DNA of 64,000 bases from Actinostola sp. cb2023 (GCA_033675265.1 JAUJYZ010001120.1:62001-126000); one strand, 5' to 3'; positions 31,801 to 41,666 are shown, counted from the stretch's first letter. Notes: generated from the sequence alone by a model not told the origin. Numbers and translations are program-made.

Positions 31801-34800
31801 CACACTGATGTGATGTTTGCTTTTGAAATTAAAATTCCATGCGTGCAAAACGAATATATTATGAGACACATGACATTTATTGTAGTGTCAATCTCTTTTT
31901 AGCTGGACAACATTAATGACATTGACTGTAGTGAGCACTGAGATACTTACGTCACAATTTCACTTTTCTTATCGTCAGGAACTCTATCCATGAGTGCTTC
32001 ATAAACAGCCTGGAAAACACAAAAATCAAAGTGAACAACTTGACGCTTATAATTAAGGGTGCATTCGATTGACCCTATTCCAGACTAGGAATACACGGAA
32101 TAAACACTTGAATGCTTTTATTTCAGCACATTTAAAATTCCAAACTGTTCTTTGTAACTTTATTAAAATACAACAAGGAATTGTCTCATTCTCTCTCCAC
32201 CCGTCTCAGCTGAGTTTTGTGAAAAAGTAGCAACTGTTTTGCAGTCTAGTCAGTACCCTGGACGATATAAATACCTCTTATTACCGAGCGCTCGGTCCGT
32301 ATGGGAAGTTATGGACCGAGTTTATCAGCACGGCCTTATGGCCCAAGTGCGTAGCGCGCGGGCCATAAAAAGTGGGGGGAAACGAGGATCCATAACTTCC
32401 CGTACGGACCGAGCAAGCGAGGTTAATAAGATGTTTATTATATAGCTTTTCCTTACATTTCTGTTTTCAGTGGGCCATACAGGAAGTTACGGCCCGCTAA
32501 TTGACCAATAAGAGTGCGCATAGTATCTGTGCTATATATAATAATTATTATTATTGTTACAAATGATAATTATAATACCTTTTGATACTCTGTGTACTTG
32601 ATAGGATCCCTCTCAAAGATCTCATAGGTCTGTGATTCAAGATTGTCTGAAAGAGGCTGAACACAACACATGTACAGTAAAATATAGTTACTATGGTTGT
32701 CCACCTAAAAGGAGTGTTCAATTCATCTCTCACCTGTAGAGGACACTGTAGGTAATCTTCATATCCCTTAGCAAATTGACTGACATTGTCTAAAGCTGGT
32801 TGACTCTGAAAGGAATCAATCAAACATATAATTATTATTCCTGCACGTTAGATAATGGATTTATAGCAAGTCACACACAAAAAATCCTTTTGACTGTTTC
32901 GCGAACCTAATTATCATCATAGTTATACAGAATTGAAAGGCAATTGTTTGACACATTTCCTCATGGGAATTTTGGAACAATAATCACAGTGATTGCATCA
33001 TTTGGGATTGTTTTATGTGCAAAAACCTTGTCAATCATGTAATAAGACAGTTACTGTGCTGCGCGTCGTACCGTTGCCACTTCGATAAAGTTTTAGATAA
33101 GATTTTGACTTCTTTTTGACAACTTTGATTTGTACTTTTACCGTTCACCAATAAGATTTTAGCTGCTTACTTTGATATAGCGATGGGCAGAGTTCGTAAT
33201 AACAAGCTAATTAGAAACTGTGCCTATCACTACATCAAAGTAAGCCGCTAAAATCTGATTGGTGAACGGTAAAAAGTACAATTCAAAGTTTTCAAAAACT
33301 TATGAAAAACTTTAATTATCTAAGTGGCAACGGTATGACGCGCAGCACAGTAATTATCTCGAATGTTGGCAATAAGCCCATACACCCCTCGGGCCTATGG
33401 CCCTCGGGATGTACAGTACAGCCTAGAAGTATGTTAACATGCCCACGCGCGGGTTTTGCGTGGGCTCCGTTAACGGACCCCACGCGTATGGACGGAGCCC
33501 GTCTTTGCTGTAAAACGGAGCCCGTCCGTACGCGTGGGCGTTTCTTTTGTTATACAGTTATTGTTATCGAGCAATTGACCATGAATTTGATTCACAAAGA
33601 ACAGCAGGATCCGTCCGTAAGCGCGGACCCCGTCCGTACGAGTGTGCCTGACTCAACCGGCGTTTCAAGAATGTTTTGGCTCTTTTTCGAAATCTGTTTT
33701 CTTACTTCACATTTGATGATACTATTTTAACTGTTTGAGGAAAGAAACGTTTTATCTACGAGAAGAATTATATTCGAAAAGTTTCAAGTTGTGAATGACT
33801 CGGAATGAATTCTCACGTGCAGCCGTGAACTGGTTCAAACCGGTCACGATGTGTGAAATGAGACTAACGACGCCAACAGATAATTACGATCTCTTTTAGC
33901 CATCCCAGCTTCTAGACTAGATGAAAAACTTATTTTACAAAAGCTTTTTAACAGTATTTGAATGTTATACATTAGTAAAGTGAGAGGTTTCCTTGAAGAC
34001 GTAAAAGCTTGACGGCTGATTAGATGTCAAAAGCGTTGTTGTGACAGCTCAGAGATCAAAATAATTTGCATACCGTTGCGTTGTCACTTTGCCGTTTTAG
34101 TGCTAGGAATGAAAAATAAGACCCTGTAAACTCTACATTTTCTACTTTTTCACTCTAAAACCATAGGAACATTTAATTATGAATCGAAACTTTCGTTTAA
34201 TATTGTGGTGCACTTCGAATGCGTTTTGAAGAACGACTCGTCACGCCACTTTGGGGAGACGTATAAACAACAATCGTGTTTCACACCAACTGAGAAACAC
34301 ATCGCTTCACGTTGAACCCGAAGATCACTCACAGATGGACTTTTCAGACTGTCTTATGAAGGCTGAATAATAGACTTTTAATGTAAAAGCTCGTATTGAG
34401 TAAAGAAACTTCTGTCAAATGGTTGTATTCACTGTGTGTGGTCGGCGGGTCACACACACGATCGAGCGTTCAACTCAGCAGATCCAACCGAAAACAATGA
34501 ATACTTGAGGTACATGTATTTCATCAGAGATTCAACCAGAAATATTTATTAATTTGTCAAGCGTTCACGTACATTGAAGTTTATAAATCACGATTCGGAT
34601 TGTCGGTGTAAACAACGAAACATTACGCTGAGTCGCGGATCGGCTGGTTCGTTCGAACTCATCATACAATCTTCGTGTTGAACTACATCACACCTTCTAA
34701 ACCCCTAGGGAAATCGTAGAAAGTTAATGAGCAGTTGTTCTGCGTGGGGTTTATTGATCAGCACACGCGTATGGACGGAGCACGTCCACACGGACGGAGC

Positions 34801-37800
34801 CCGTCCGTACGGAGTCCGTCCGTGTGGACGGGCCCACGCGAAACACACGCGTGTAATGTTAACATACTTCTAGGCTGTACTGTATGTGGCTTATTGCCTC
34901 CGTTCTCGGTAAAATTCATGTACTGACAAGAGTTCTGATGAGTATTAAGAATACCAACCTGGTAGAGATGCTCTAGATATTGGTAGTAAAATCCAATTCC
35001 CTGTTAGGACAACATGAATATACATTATCATGTATTCATTAATTATTCATGAGGAAAACACAATAGAAATCATATCCGTGGAAGAGCTTGTATTTTTGAT
35101 ACAAAATTGTCTTGATTTGCATAGACTAAATCTTTGATTTTCTCGGCCAAACTTACTGGTATCTTGAAAATTATAGTAGAACAAGATTTTATACATCTAT
35201 TGGATATGATAAGTCCGATACAATATTCGTGTCCGTGTTGTATGAGATCTACAATCACTCGCCTTCAGATCATGATTGTAAATCTCATACAACACGTCCG
35301 CTCATATTGTATCTATTACGTATGTTATTCATTAAAATATTACACGTACAGCACTTGAATTTAACTTTTTTGTTCGCTGGCAAAACTTTACTAACTTTTC
35401 TTGTGCTAGCAACACAAGCAAAACCACTAGCAATTTAGTAAGAATTTTAGTCAACCATTCATCAGAGGGAAAGACTTACTCACAAATGCTAATGCTAGTA
35501 GAAATTCTTCAACCTCGCAAGCTCAAAAGACTTGCATTTCGCACCATATAAAAGTGCTTATTTCAAGCTGTGCAGGAATAAAGTGTACCTTGTTTTTGTG
35601 TTTCGAACAACCAGTCAGAATCAGCTGAACATTTAACTGTGCATTCAAAATACAATATTAGTATAATACACTGATAAGAACTATGATATATGTATAGAAA
35701 TGAAAACTGATGGAGAATATACAGAACAAATGTTCGGAAAAAATCAGACGCCTCGAGCGGGATTCGAACCCACGACACCCCGATTTCATGACAGGTGCTC
35801 TACCCACTGAGCTACCGAGGCAACTACAGTAGCGTGGAGTTCAAATTAGCTCAAAGACGCTGATTTTAAATCAATAGAGCGAGTTGTACACCATCCGACA
35901 CATTACATATTACTATTATCATAATGAATTACTGATTAACAATGTTATTGTTTTCAATGCTGTACAGTTTGTACATGCAATCGACTATGACAGTACAACA
36001 TGTTGAATTTGCATACCTTGAACAACTGCCTCATAAATGCTTGATGAGCCTTTGAGAGAACTGGGAAACCTGAGAATAAATGAAGAATTAACAATACAAT
36101 TTAATTATCAATGAAATAAGTCAGTCAGAAATCAGTGCAACATCTCAAAACTTAAGTCTGGTCCTCACTAGCTAGTGACATAAGCACAAGCAACATACAT
36201 GTACGCAGACTCAGTAATGCATTGCTCATTAACGGTGCTTGTCTTTTGTCACACCTATTGGGTAAATGGTGTTCTGAGTCTGCGTATGTTGCTTGTGCTT
36301 ATTTCGCTAGTGTGAAACAGGCTTTATGAAATTAGTGACATGTACAAGTCATCAGCCTTTTTTCTTTTTGTTCCCATTTTTTTCTTTCCTTATGACAGTG
36401 TAAAAATGTGCAAATGACAACAAACCTTTTTTGTTGGTCATGAAGATGTTAGTAGAAATCAAGGCTGCCTTGATTGGCTCACCGCACCATCTTTGTATCT
36501 CAGCATCAGAAGGCAGTTCATTAGGGACTTCCAAGGCTAAAATAAATAAGGTGTAAGTACTGTACAAAATAGATGACCAGGTATTTTATACTATCATATT
36601 CATTAATAATAAATCCATGAGCAAAACACCACAAAAATCATAATCGTGTCAGAGCTCGTATTTCGATCCATACAAAATCTGTCTTCATTTGCATCAACTT
36701 TTACTTTTTCAGCCAAACTTACTGGTATCTTTGTTTACTCAGGCTGCTCCTCTTGTATTTAGAGTCGTTTTTGCATGAGTGGGAAGTAGATACGGTATGG
36801 TTTGTGCCGTGCGGCGACTGTGATGTAACAGTGTTGTATCCAAGCATTCTGATTGGTTGAGCAATGATTTTGCACACTGTGATTGATTGAATAGATGTCT
36901 TCGATTCCATACTATGACTGTAAAGTTCTCCATGCTGTAGGTTTCCCACTCATATGAAAACAACTCTATTACTAGCGATACATAAATGTATGAAACCCCA
37001 TCTGTGAGATACAGCTGTCTAAAGAAAAATACACAGCAGCTATGGAACTAATAAGCTGGGATCTACCTCATAATACAAGTTAAAGCCCGAGGGGTTCTCC
37101 CATATATAAAGTGGTTGGGATGCTCGTCGTACCTTTTAGGGGTCCAGATCCGCGATTTGGTACCTCTTAGGGTGTCACAAATCTAAAAGGACCACAAGAG
37201 ACTAAGCTCGTACCTTCTAGGGTTAGTAAATAAGATACTCGAGATAAGATAATGACAGCCGGAATGACAGTTGTACATGTAGCTTTTGTCACTTTAGAGT
37301 TGACCAGTACCTTTCAGGGGTAAAAATTATTTGTTGCCACGCCCACCTGGGCAAGACTCAGGTACCTTTTAGGGGTCATCTTCAAAATTTCCGACGAACA
37401 TCCCAATATGGGAGTCCCACTTCTGGGGTTAAAGCTTAACATACCCAGACCAGCCTTCTTGCTGTTATTACAGATACATCTGAAAGTGTTCCACCTGTAG
37501 AAAGTAAACGAGTGACAAAATATGAAATTTGTAGAATGCATTATTTAGAGCTGTAGTCACACACGTACTAGTAGCAGGGGTGGATTTAGGGTGGGGCGAA
37601 GGAGGAGCATGCCCCCCCCCCCCTCCCCCCTTTGAATTTCAAATACCTTTTTTCCAATTTTTTTTAATGATTTGACTGAAGCCAATGTCCAACCTGAATG
37701 CCCCCCCCCCCCCACCCCCCCCCTAAAAATCTCTGGATCCGCCCCTGAGTAGACATTCAATCCCATTTTGGTAAGGCAATCTTAGGTAAGACGGTGCAGC

Positions 37801-40800
37801 TTTTACATGGGTGCTTCCAGTGTTTTGCTCTTACCATTCCCAAGTATCAAGTTCTTTTGATTTCTCTTTCTTGCTATCCATCTACAAACAGGACATGGTA
37901 TTATTTACTCCGACAAAGGACTAACGTCCAAAACATCACTTCACACAGTGTTTCATTCTACACACCAGGGCAGTACATAACCCAAATTCCATGGTGGGGA
38001 GGGGGCAGTATTTTGCAAAAGATATTCGGCAGACATTTTTCGTATGGTTCTTATTATTTCATTTGTATTTTTTCACTTTGCTAGGGAGGGCAGCTGCCGC
38101 CCTGCCGCCCTGCCCCTATGGCTCTGCACACTTATTGACACCAATGCAGTCCCTACTTTGACCACTAGTCCCAATCAGCATAATTATTCACAGTCTGTAG
38201 GTTGCAATAATCAATGACAGACTCAACTTAAAACTGCTCAATGCTCAATATCTATTTCATGTAAATGTACAAGTGACAGACATATGAATGAAGTTACCTG
38301 TACCTGCTCATCTTCTTCCTCAAACAAACTCTTATCATACGACTCTTGCTGGGAAACCATTGGCATTTTTATCCACAACTAAGTCAAGTCAAAAATATAC
38401 CATGAATTGATTATATTTAGTATACGAGTGGGAAGTATATTGTAGTTACGGTACAGTTCGTGCCATGTGGTGACAGTGCCGTGCAGTGACCATGCCGTTT
38501 ACAAGCATTCTGATTGGTTGAGCAATGATTTTGCGCGCTGTGATTGGTTGAATAGATGTCTTCGATTCCGTACCGTAATGATACATGTAACTCCGTGCCA
38601 TGGGTTTCGCACTCTTACGAAGACAACTCTATTGAGTAAAGGCTCTGTACCACACCAACAAACAATAATATTATTTTATCTCTGATTAAAATCTAAATTC
38701 TCCTTCAGGTTCTTGGAATTTTAAAGGAGAATTTGGATTTTGATCACAAGTCATTTTACACTGTTTTTATGCACTGACCCCTTTAATACCAGAACTTTGT
38801 GTTAAAATAAATCACAGCAAGCCAGGCAAGCCAGAAGCTTGTTTTGGGTGATTTTCATAAATTCATTAGTAATTAAACTACAAAGAAACATTACCTGTTG
38901 AATGTGTGAATTGCTGAGTACATCGTTTATGAAATGGGCAAGGTTCATACAGTTATAGCTCTTTATAGGTAACATGACTGATGGAAGACCAAGGTGAATG
39001 GCATAACTGATCTCTTGTGTCAAAGCCTACAATGAAATATAAAACATTTGATAAAAAACCTAGCTACCTACATGTACATGTAACAGGGTAACTCTCACTA
39101 AAGCACACACCCAAGTCCACACTATCAAGAGCTGTATTTGGCAATGTCTTTGTAACTTTAGCCGACCAATGGATTCAGCTCTTGTCTGTAATAGTAGGGT
39201 GTCGGTAAGGTGAGGGTTGACTGTACATACATATGTACATGTATTGTTAAACAAATAGATTCCATTTAGCCGTGCGTCTGATGCATAGATGATGTCACAA
39301 TGTGGTGAGAACAAAACCGTACGCCATGAGACAAAGTCTCATCACATTTTGACGTCCTCTGTGCATCTATAAGAATACAGATGCAAGGCAAAATGGAATC
39401 TATTGATTTTATATAGTATTTTGAGAATTGAGTGATTTAGAAGTAACAATAACACATGACCAATCACAACACACGTAATATACATGTACCAATGACTATA
39501 TAAACACCTACATGTACATACATGTATAGACCACATTGTAAAGAGCTGTCAATGTCCTCACAGCAACAACAACAACAATGTTTTCACAACCTGGCATGTG
39601 CCATATACATGTACATTGCACATGTGTAAGTAATGTATAAATAATCTTACTTTTTCAGAGTTTTTTCGCACCACTTCATTTGTGGCATCTAAGTTGATCC
39701 AAGGAGATATTTTACCAACAACTAAACTACTCCAGTCTACATGAAGAAAGTAGAATGTGTCACTTTATAACTGAGATTATACATGATTATTATTAAACAC
39801 ATATTAAAAGAAAACTATTTGTAAACACATTTTGATGAATAAAACAACTTCTGTATTCCCTTTCATTTATTTTATTCTCATCCATTTGTTCATCATTCCA
39901 TTCCCATTCATCCATCAGTTTGCTAAGCTTTAATTAATATCATTGGTACGTACATGTAGTAGCTTAATTCTTAATGTACGTGTACATGTACATGTATCTA
40001 GATAGGCTCTTCTGGGGGAATTAGTTGGGTGACATGTTAATTTGCAAAGAACTTTATATTCTTCGAATGCATGTTTATATGTCATAGTCGCCATGTTGGT
40101 TCCCAAATACAAAGCATTCCTCATTAGCTTCTCTTGTTGGTTCATCCAACATGGCCGCTGCGTCTTTGTTGTTTATTTCTCAAGGGATTTTGGGTCACGT
40201 GGTTGCACACCAAGAATATAATAATAATAATGGTTCTTTTGTTATAAATGTACATGTACAAAACAGCTGTGTAGAATGCTATAATCTGTAATACAATAAT
40301 ACAATAATTTATTTAATGTCGATAATGTAAGGAGTGGTTACCCAATCTACCAAGCAGAGGCTCGTGTTAAAAACGCTCGACTAAACAGGAAAACACTAGA
40401 TACCAATGACCTAAACCAGGTCAAGATTTGAATAACAATAGGAACTATTGTTAGATATGCCTCGTTCTACAAAGGACATGTCTTTGTAGAACGAGGCAAC
40501 TATTGTTATTCAAATCTTGACCTGGTTTAGGTCATTGCTATCTAGTGTTTTCCGACTAAACAATAGGTAAATATAAGACTTACAATATAATAATAGTTGT
40601 TTGGCTTATGGTTTTCAATAGAAATAGAAAAATCAACGCTATACGACGTTTCGATGTCGCAGACATCATTATCAAGTGAAACTGGTACAAGAAGAATAAA
40701 TTAAATTAAGCAAAGTTGGAAACTGCAACTTTGCTTAATTTAATTTATTCTTCTTGTACCAGTTTCACTTGATAATGATGTCTGCGACATCGAAACGTCG

Positions 40801-41408
40801 TATAGCGTTGATTTTTCTATTTCTAATATAATAATAATAATCTGTAATAATATACAATAAGCTTATATCTACAGACTAGCCAAGTAGAAAAGTACTGGAA
40901 GATCTGTAGCATTCTTAGTAGTTCAGTGACTACATTACCTTGACTGTTTAACAGAAGATCAGCCCGAGTAAATGCCTTGCTTCGATCAGGCAGGGGATCT
41001 ACAAACTCTCTCTTGTACCGTGGATGACATATGGGCGCACAGATGAAGTCAAACCTAGTTTTAAGACATTAACAAAACTATCTGAGATACGGTTACTGAC
41101 ACCAATCCTATTTTAAAATGAGCTGTATAAGGTATAACTTTATTTAAACACGAAATTCATCGTTGAACTGGGATGCTCGTACTAGCGACAAAGACAGTTG
41201 ACACACGTGCAGTGTTCAATTTGACAGCTCAAATAAATGAATAATAAAATCATGAAAAGAACACAAATTTGTGCAATAAAGCTCTACAGAATTATCAAGT
41301 TGACATCCATCTTTCTTACCCGCTTTGTGAAGCCGAGTTAAGTGCCACGACCAAGTCAGGAATACAAGTTAAATCTCGACCACATGAAACTCTCCCACTG
41401 TCCGCCAT
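22888..41408 (-). CDS. PRMT5: Protein arginine methyltransferase 5, complete, 22 coding exons (~634 aa)
   Basis: Type II arginine methyltransferase making symmetric dimethylarginine on histones, Sm and other proteins, together with the WD40 partner MEP50/WDR77. Exons in transcript order: 41320-41408, 40939-41054, 39651-39736, 38895-39026, 38298-38378 (or 38304), 37835-37881, 37445-37494, 36426-36536, 36017-36069, 35589-35636, 34959-35000, 32734-32805, 32579-32656, 31951-32009, 30945-31067, 30065-30149, 29896-29986, 25798-25910, 24783-24876, 24537-24653, 23443-23507, 22888-23040. All borders are GT-AG and the phases are continuous; total 1,905 or 1,899 bases. Seen: N-terminal TIM-barrel ([31 protein letters not shown]); SAM motif [17 protein letters not shown]; double-E loop [35 protein letters not shown]-terminus [11 protein letters not shown]. 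The human protein is 637 aa. All catalytic motifs are intact. Confidence 0.97.
23305..23420. repeat. GGATAA-type inverted repeat in PRMT5 intron 21
   Basis: TTGGATAAATCATTATCCAG, ATCCACTGGATAAGG and GGATAGCGCTATCC form overlapping inverted repeats. MITE-like, borders uncertain. Confidence 0.5.
23530..23872 (+). mobile_element. 3' end of a non-LTR retrotransposon (CR1/L2-like LINE)
   Basis: The reading frame 23,539-23,676 encodes the typical reverse-transcriptase ORF tail [18 protein letters not shown] ... [16 protein letters not shown] and ends in TGA at 23,674. It is followed by an AT-rich 3' UTR and an (ATT)n tail at about 23,850-23,871. The body of the element is missing (5' truncation). 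It lies antisense in PRMT5 intron 20. Confidence 0.85.
24007..24095. repeat. (AATAC)n microsatellite
   Basis: CAATACAATACAATACAATG-type pentanucleotide run in PRMT5 intron 20. Confidence 0.95.
24198..24391. mobile_element. TA-flanked MITE 'GTGGGAA', copy 2
   Basis: TAGAGTTGTTTTCGTATGAG at the left, CCCACTCATATGAAAATG then ACTCTA at the right. Interior CCAATCAGAATGCTTGGATA as in copy 1. Lies in PRMT5 intron 20. Confidence 0.88.
25243..25768. repeat. ~60-bp tandem repeat in PRMT5 intron 18, nine copies
   Basis: Unit CACACTTTTAAGAAACCGCA, CATCTTCACAACAGGAAGCC, CAATTACTGTGGTGCTCCA. ACCACAGG alternates with ACAACAGG. Isolated CCACAGGAAGCCCA words also occur near 23,130 and 23,880. Confidence 0.95.
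25985..29745. repeat. 3.7-kb CAG/CAT/AAC array in PRMT5 intron 17
   Basis: Flanks of irregular CATCAT/CAGCAG tracts (25,985-26,590 and 29,250-29,745) surround a core of about 110 copies of a 24-bp unit (CACAACCAACACCATCAGCA plus GCAG). Because the array lacks stop triplets in most frames it produces open frames above 1,000 codons on both strands. It lies between PRMT5 exons 17 and 18, so it is intronic. Confidence 0.97.
30232..30790. repeat. ~560-bp purine-only tract in PRMT5 intron 15
   Basis: AGGAGGCAAGGAGGCAAGG and GGAGAAAAGGAAGG units, nearly all A/G apart from the C of GCAAGG. Blocks of about 130 bp (for example CAAGGAAGCAGGGAAGCAGG) repeat. Confidence 0.95.
31192..31930. mobile_element. 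735-bp TIR element in PRMT5 intron 14
   Basis: Ends TACAGTCAATGTCATTAACG ... ATTAATGACATTGACTGTA; the inverted repeats extend about 45 bases to the TAAAAAGAGATT word. TA at both borders and CAGT termini fit a Tc1/mariner-type non-autonomous element. A second inverted pair (TTTTGAAATTAAAATTCCA at about 31,820 and its partner at about 31,735) is inside. Confidence 0.8.
32057..32192. mobile_element. Truncated copy of the GGGTGCGTTCGATTGACC MITE
   Basis: Starts GGGTGCATTCGATTGACC directly after TTAA (32,053-32,056) and matches, inverted, the right half of the complete copy at 9,576-9,795, including AAAATTCCAAACTGTTC. Lies in PRMT5 intron 13. Confidence 0.75.
32264..32520. repeat. Inverted repeat with GGTCCGTATGGGAAGTTATGG arms
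   Basis: CGGTCCGTATGGGAAGTTAT (about 32,296) pairs with ATAACTTCCCGTACGGACCG (about 32,393). A related TGGGCCATACAGGAAGTTAC word follows. MITE-like, borders not resolved, PRMT5 intron 13. Confidence 0.6.
33052..33352. mobile_element. ~300-bp TA-flanked MITE in PRMT5 intron 11
   Basis: Left end TACTGTGCTGCGCGTC and right end GACGCGCAGCACAGTA, extending through CCGTTGCCACTT/AAGTGGCAACGG. The inner words CCGTTCACCAAT and ATTGGTGAACGG also pair. Confidence 0.82.
33367..34903. mobile_element. ~1.5-kb TIR element in PRMT5 intron 11
   Basis: Inverted ends share GGCAATAAGCC, CATACA and GTACAGCCTAGAAGTATGTT. The left copy is interrupted by about 29 GC-rich bases (CCCTCGGGCCTATGGCCCTC region). GGACGGAGCCCGTCCGTACG words occur next to both ends. 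No transposase-like frame seen; non-autonomous. Confidence 0.72.
35022..35310. repeat. Interspersed repeat, ATTATTCATGAGGAAAACACA family, copy 1
   Basis: Begins ATTAATTATTCATGAGGAAA. Contains the inverted pair GTGTTGTATGAGATCTACAATC / GATTGTAAATCTCATACAACAC. Related copies at about 36,592-36,735 and 43,256-43,510. Confidence 0.7.
35750..35821 (-). tRNA. tRNA-like gene, 72 nt, isotype uncertain (likely pseudogene or SINE head)
   Basis: Read on the minus strand it folds as a cloverleaf: acceptor GCCTCGG/TCGAGGC, D-stem GCTC/GAGC, T-arm GTGGGTTCGAATCCCGC, with A-box GGTAGCTCAGTGGG and B-box GGTTCGAATCC. The anticodon stem CCTGT/TCGGG has a T-T mismatch, and the loop CATGAAA lacks the usual U33; taken literally the anticodon would be TGA, but a serine tRNA should have a long variable arm. 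TTTTTT follows within a few bases of the 3' end, so Pol III transcription is possible. Sits in PRMT5 intron 9, same strand. Confidence 0.6.
36153..36325. mobile_element. MITE-like inverted repeat in PRMT5 intron 8
   Basis: TGACATAAGCACAAGCAACA near 36,176 pairs with TGTTGCTTGTGCTTATTTCG near 36,287; GCAGACTCAG/CTGAGTCTGC continues the arms inward. Confidence 0.7.
36592..36735. repeat. Interspersed repeat, ATTATTCATGAGGAAAACACA family, copy 2
   Basis: Shares ATTCATTAAT, ATCATAATCGTGTCAGAGCT-like and GCCAAACTTACTGGTATCTT with the copy at 35,022. Diverged, PRMT5 intron 7. Confidence 0.6.
36770..36968. mobile_element. TA-flanked MITE 'GTGGGAA', copy 3
   Basis: TAGAGTCGTTTTTGCATGAG ... TATGAAAACAACTCTA. 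Inverted relative to copies 1 and 2 by its interior TCCAAGCATTCTGATTGGTT. PRMT5 intron 7. Confidence 0.85.
37575..37747. mobile_element. MITE with CAGGGG(C/T)GGAT ends, 5-bp target duplication
   Basis: Left CAGGGGTGGATTTAGG, right CTCTGGATCCGCCCCTG, C-rich and G-rich runs inside the ends, flanked by AGTAG on both sides (37,570-37,574 and 37,748-37,752). Such ends are widespread in animal non-autonomous DNA transposons. PRMT5 intron 6. Confidence 0.82.
38418..38631. mobile_element. TA-flanked MITE 'GTGGGAA', copy 4
   Basis: Degenerate left end TAGTATACGAGTGGGAAG, right end GAAGACAACTCTA; interior ACAAGCATTCTGATTGGTTG. PRMT5 intron 4. Confidence 0.8.
39254..39404. mobile_element. ~150-bp MITE in PRMT5 intron 3
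   Basis: AATAGATTCCATTT ... AAATGGAATCTATT ends, with further imperfect pairing of GTGCGTCTGATGCAT and ATGAGACAAAGTCTCAT in the middle. Confidence 0.72.
40087..40158 (-). mobile_element. 73-bp element with GCGGCCATGTTGGA ends, copy 2 (PRMT5 intron 2)
   Basis: The reverse complement of this segment matches 14,077-14,149 along its length (GGCCATGTTGGAT, AACAAGAGAAGCTAA words). Confidence 0.7.
40388..40553. mobile_element. 166-bp near-perfect fold-back element
   Basis: GGAAAACACTAGATA... left and ...TATCTAGTGTTTTCC right. Arms of about 60 bases include CCTAAACCAGGTCAAGATTT; the inner hairpin is GCCTCGTTCTACAAAG/CTTTGTAGAACGAGGC. Confidence 0.85.
40620..40824. mobile_element. 205-bp near-perfect palindrome
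   Basis: Arms of about 100 bases: AGAAATAGAAAAATCAACGC ... GCGTTGATTTTTCTATTTCT, centred on AAGTTGGAAACTGCAACTT. Each arm has a small hairpin ending GACATCGAAACGTCG. Lies in PRMT5 intron 2. Confidence 0.9.
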
Positions 41409-41666
41409 TTTGGTTTTCCAATGAAGCGAGAGGGACTGGGCAACACAGCTGCGCGGGATTTTCGCGGGATAACACCACGTGACACGAGCTTGATACAATT
41501 ATTTAGCATTGTCCTTGTTATTAATGTTATCATTATTTAATTATCGATTAATTGTCTATATATTTTCCCAAAAATTAGTACATATTATTTTATCCGGTAC
41601 CTGTTTATATTATCATTGATGTTTTTCTAAGTATTGGGTTACCTGTGGTTTTGATGCAAATCCAAA
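41409..41666. promoter_or_regulatory. Shared divergent promoter of PRMT5 and PYURF
   Basis: Only 258 bases separate the start codons of the two genes, which are read in opposite directions. No TATA box is evident near either start. GC content is higher next to PRMT5 (GCGCGGGATTTTCGCGGGAT at about 41,450, an E2F-like TTTCGCGGG word). Both 5' UTRs must lie inside. Confidence 0.75.

Noticed and set aside
33302..33730. 142-codon plus-strand frame spanning two MITEs
   Set aside because: Crosses the right end of one MITE and the left end of another; no transposase or other domain, and it lies antisense in a PRMT5 intron.
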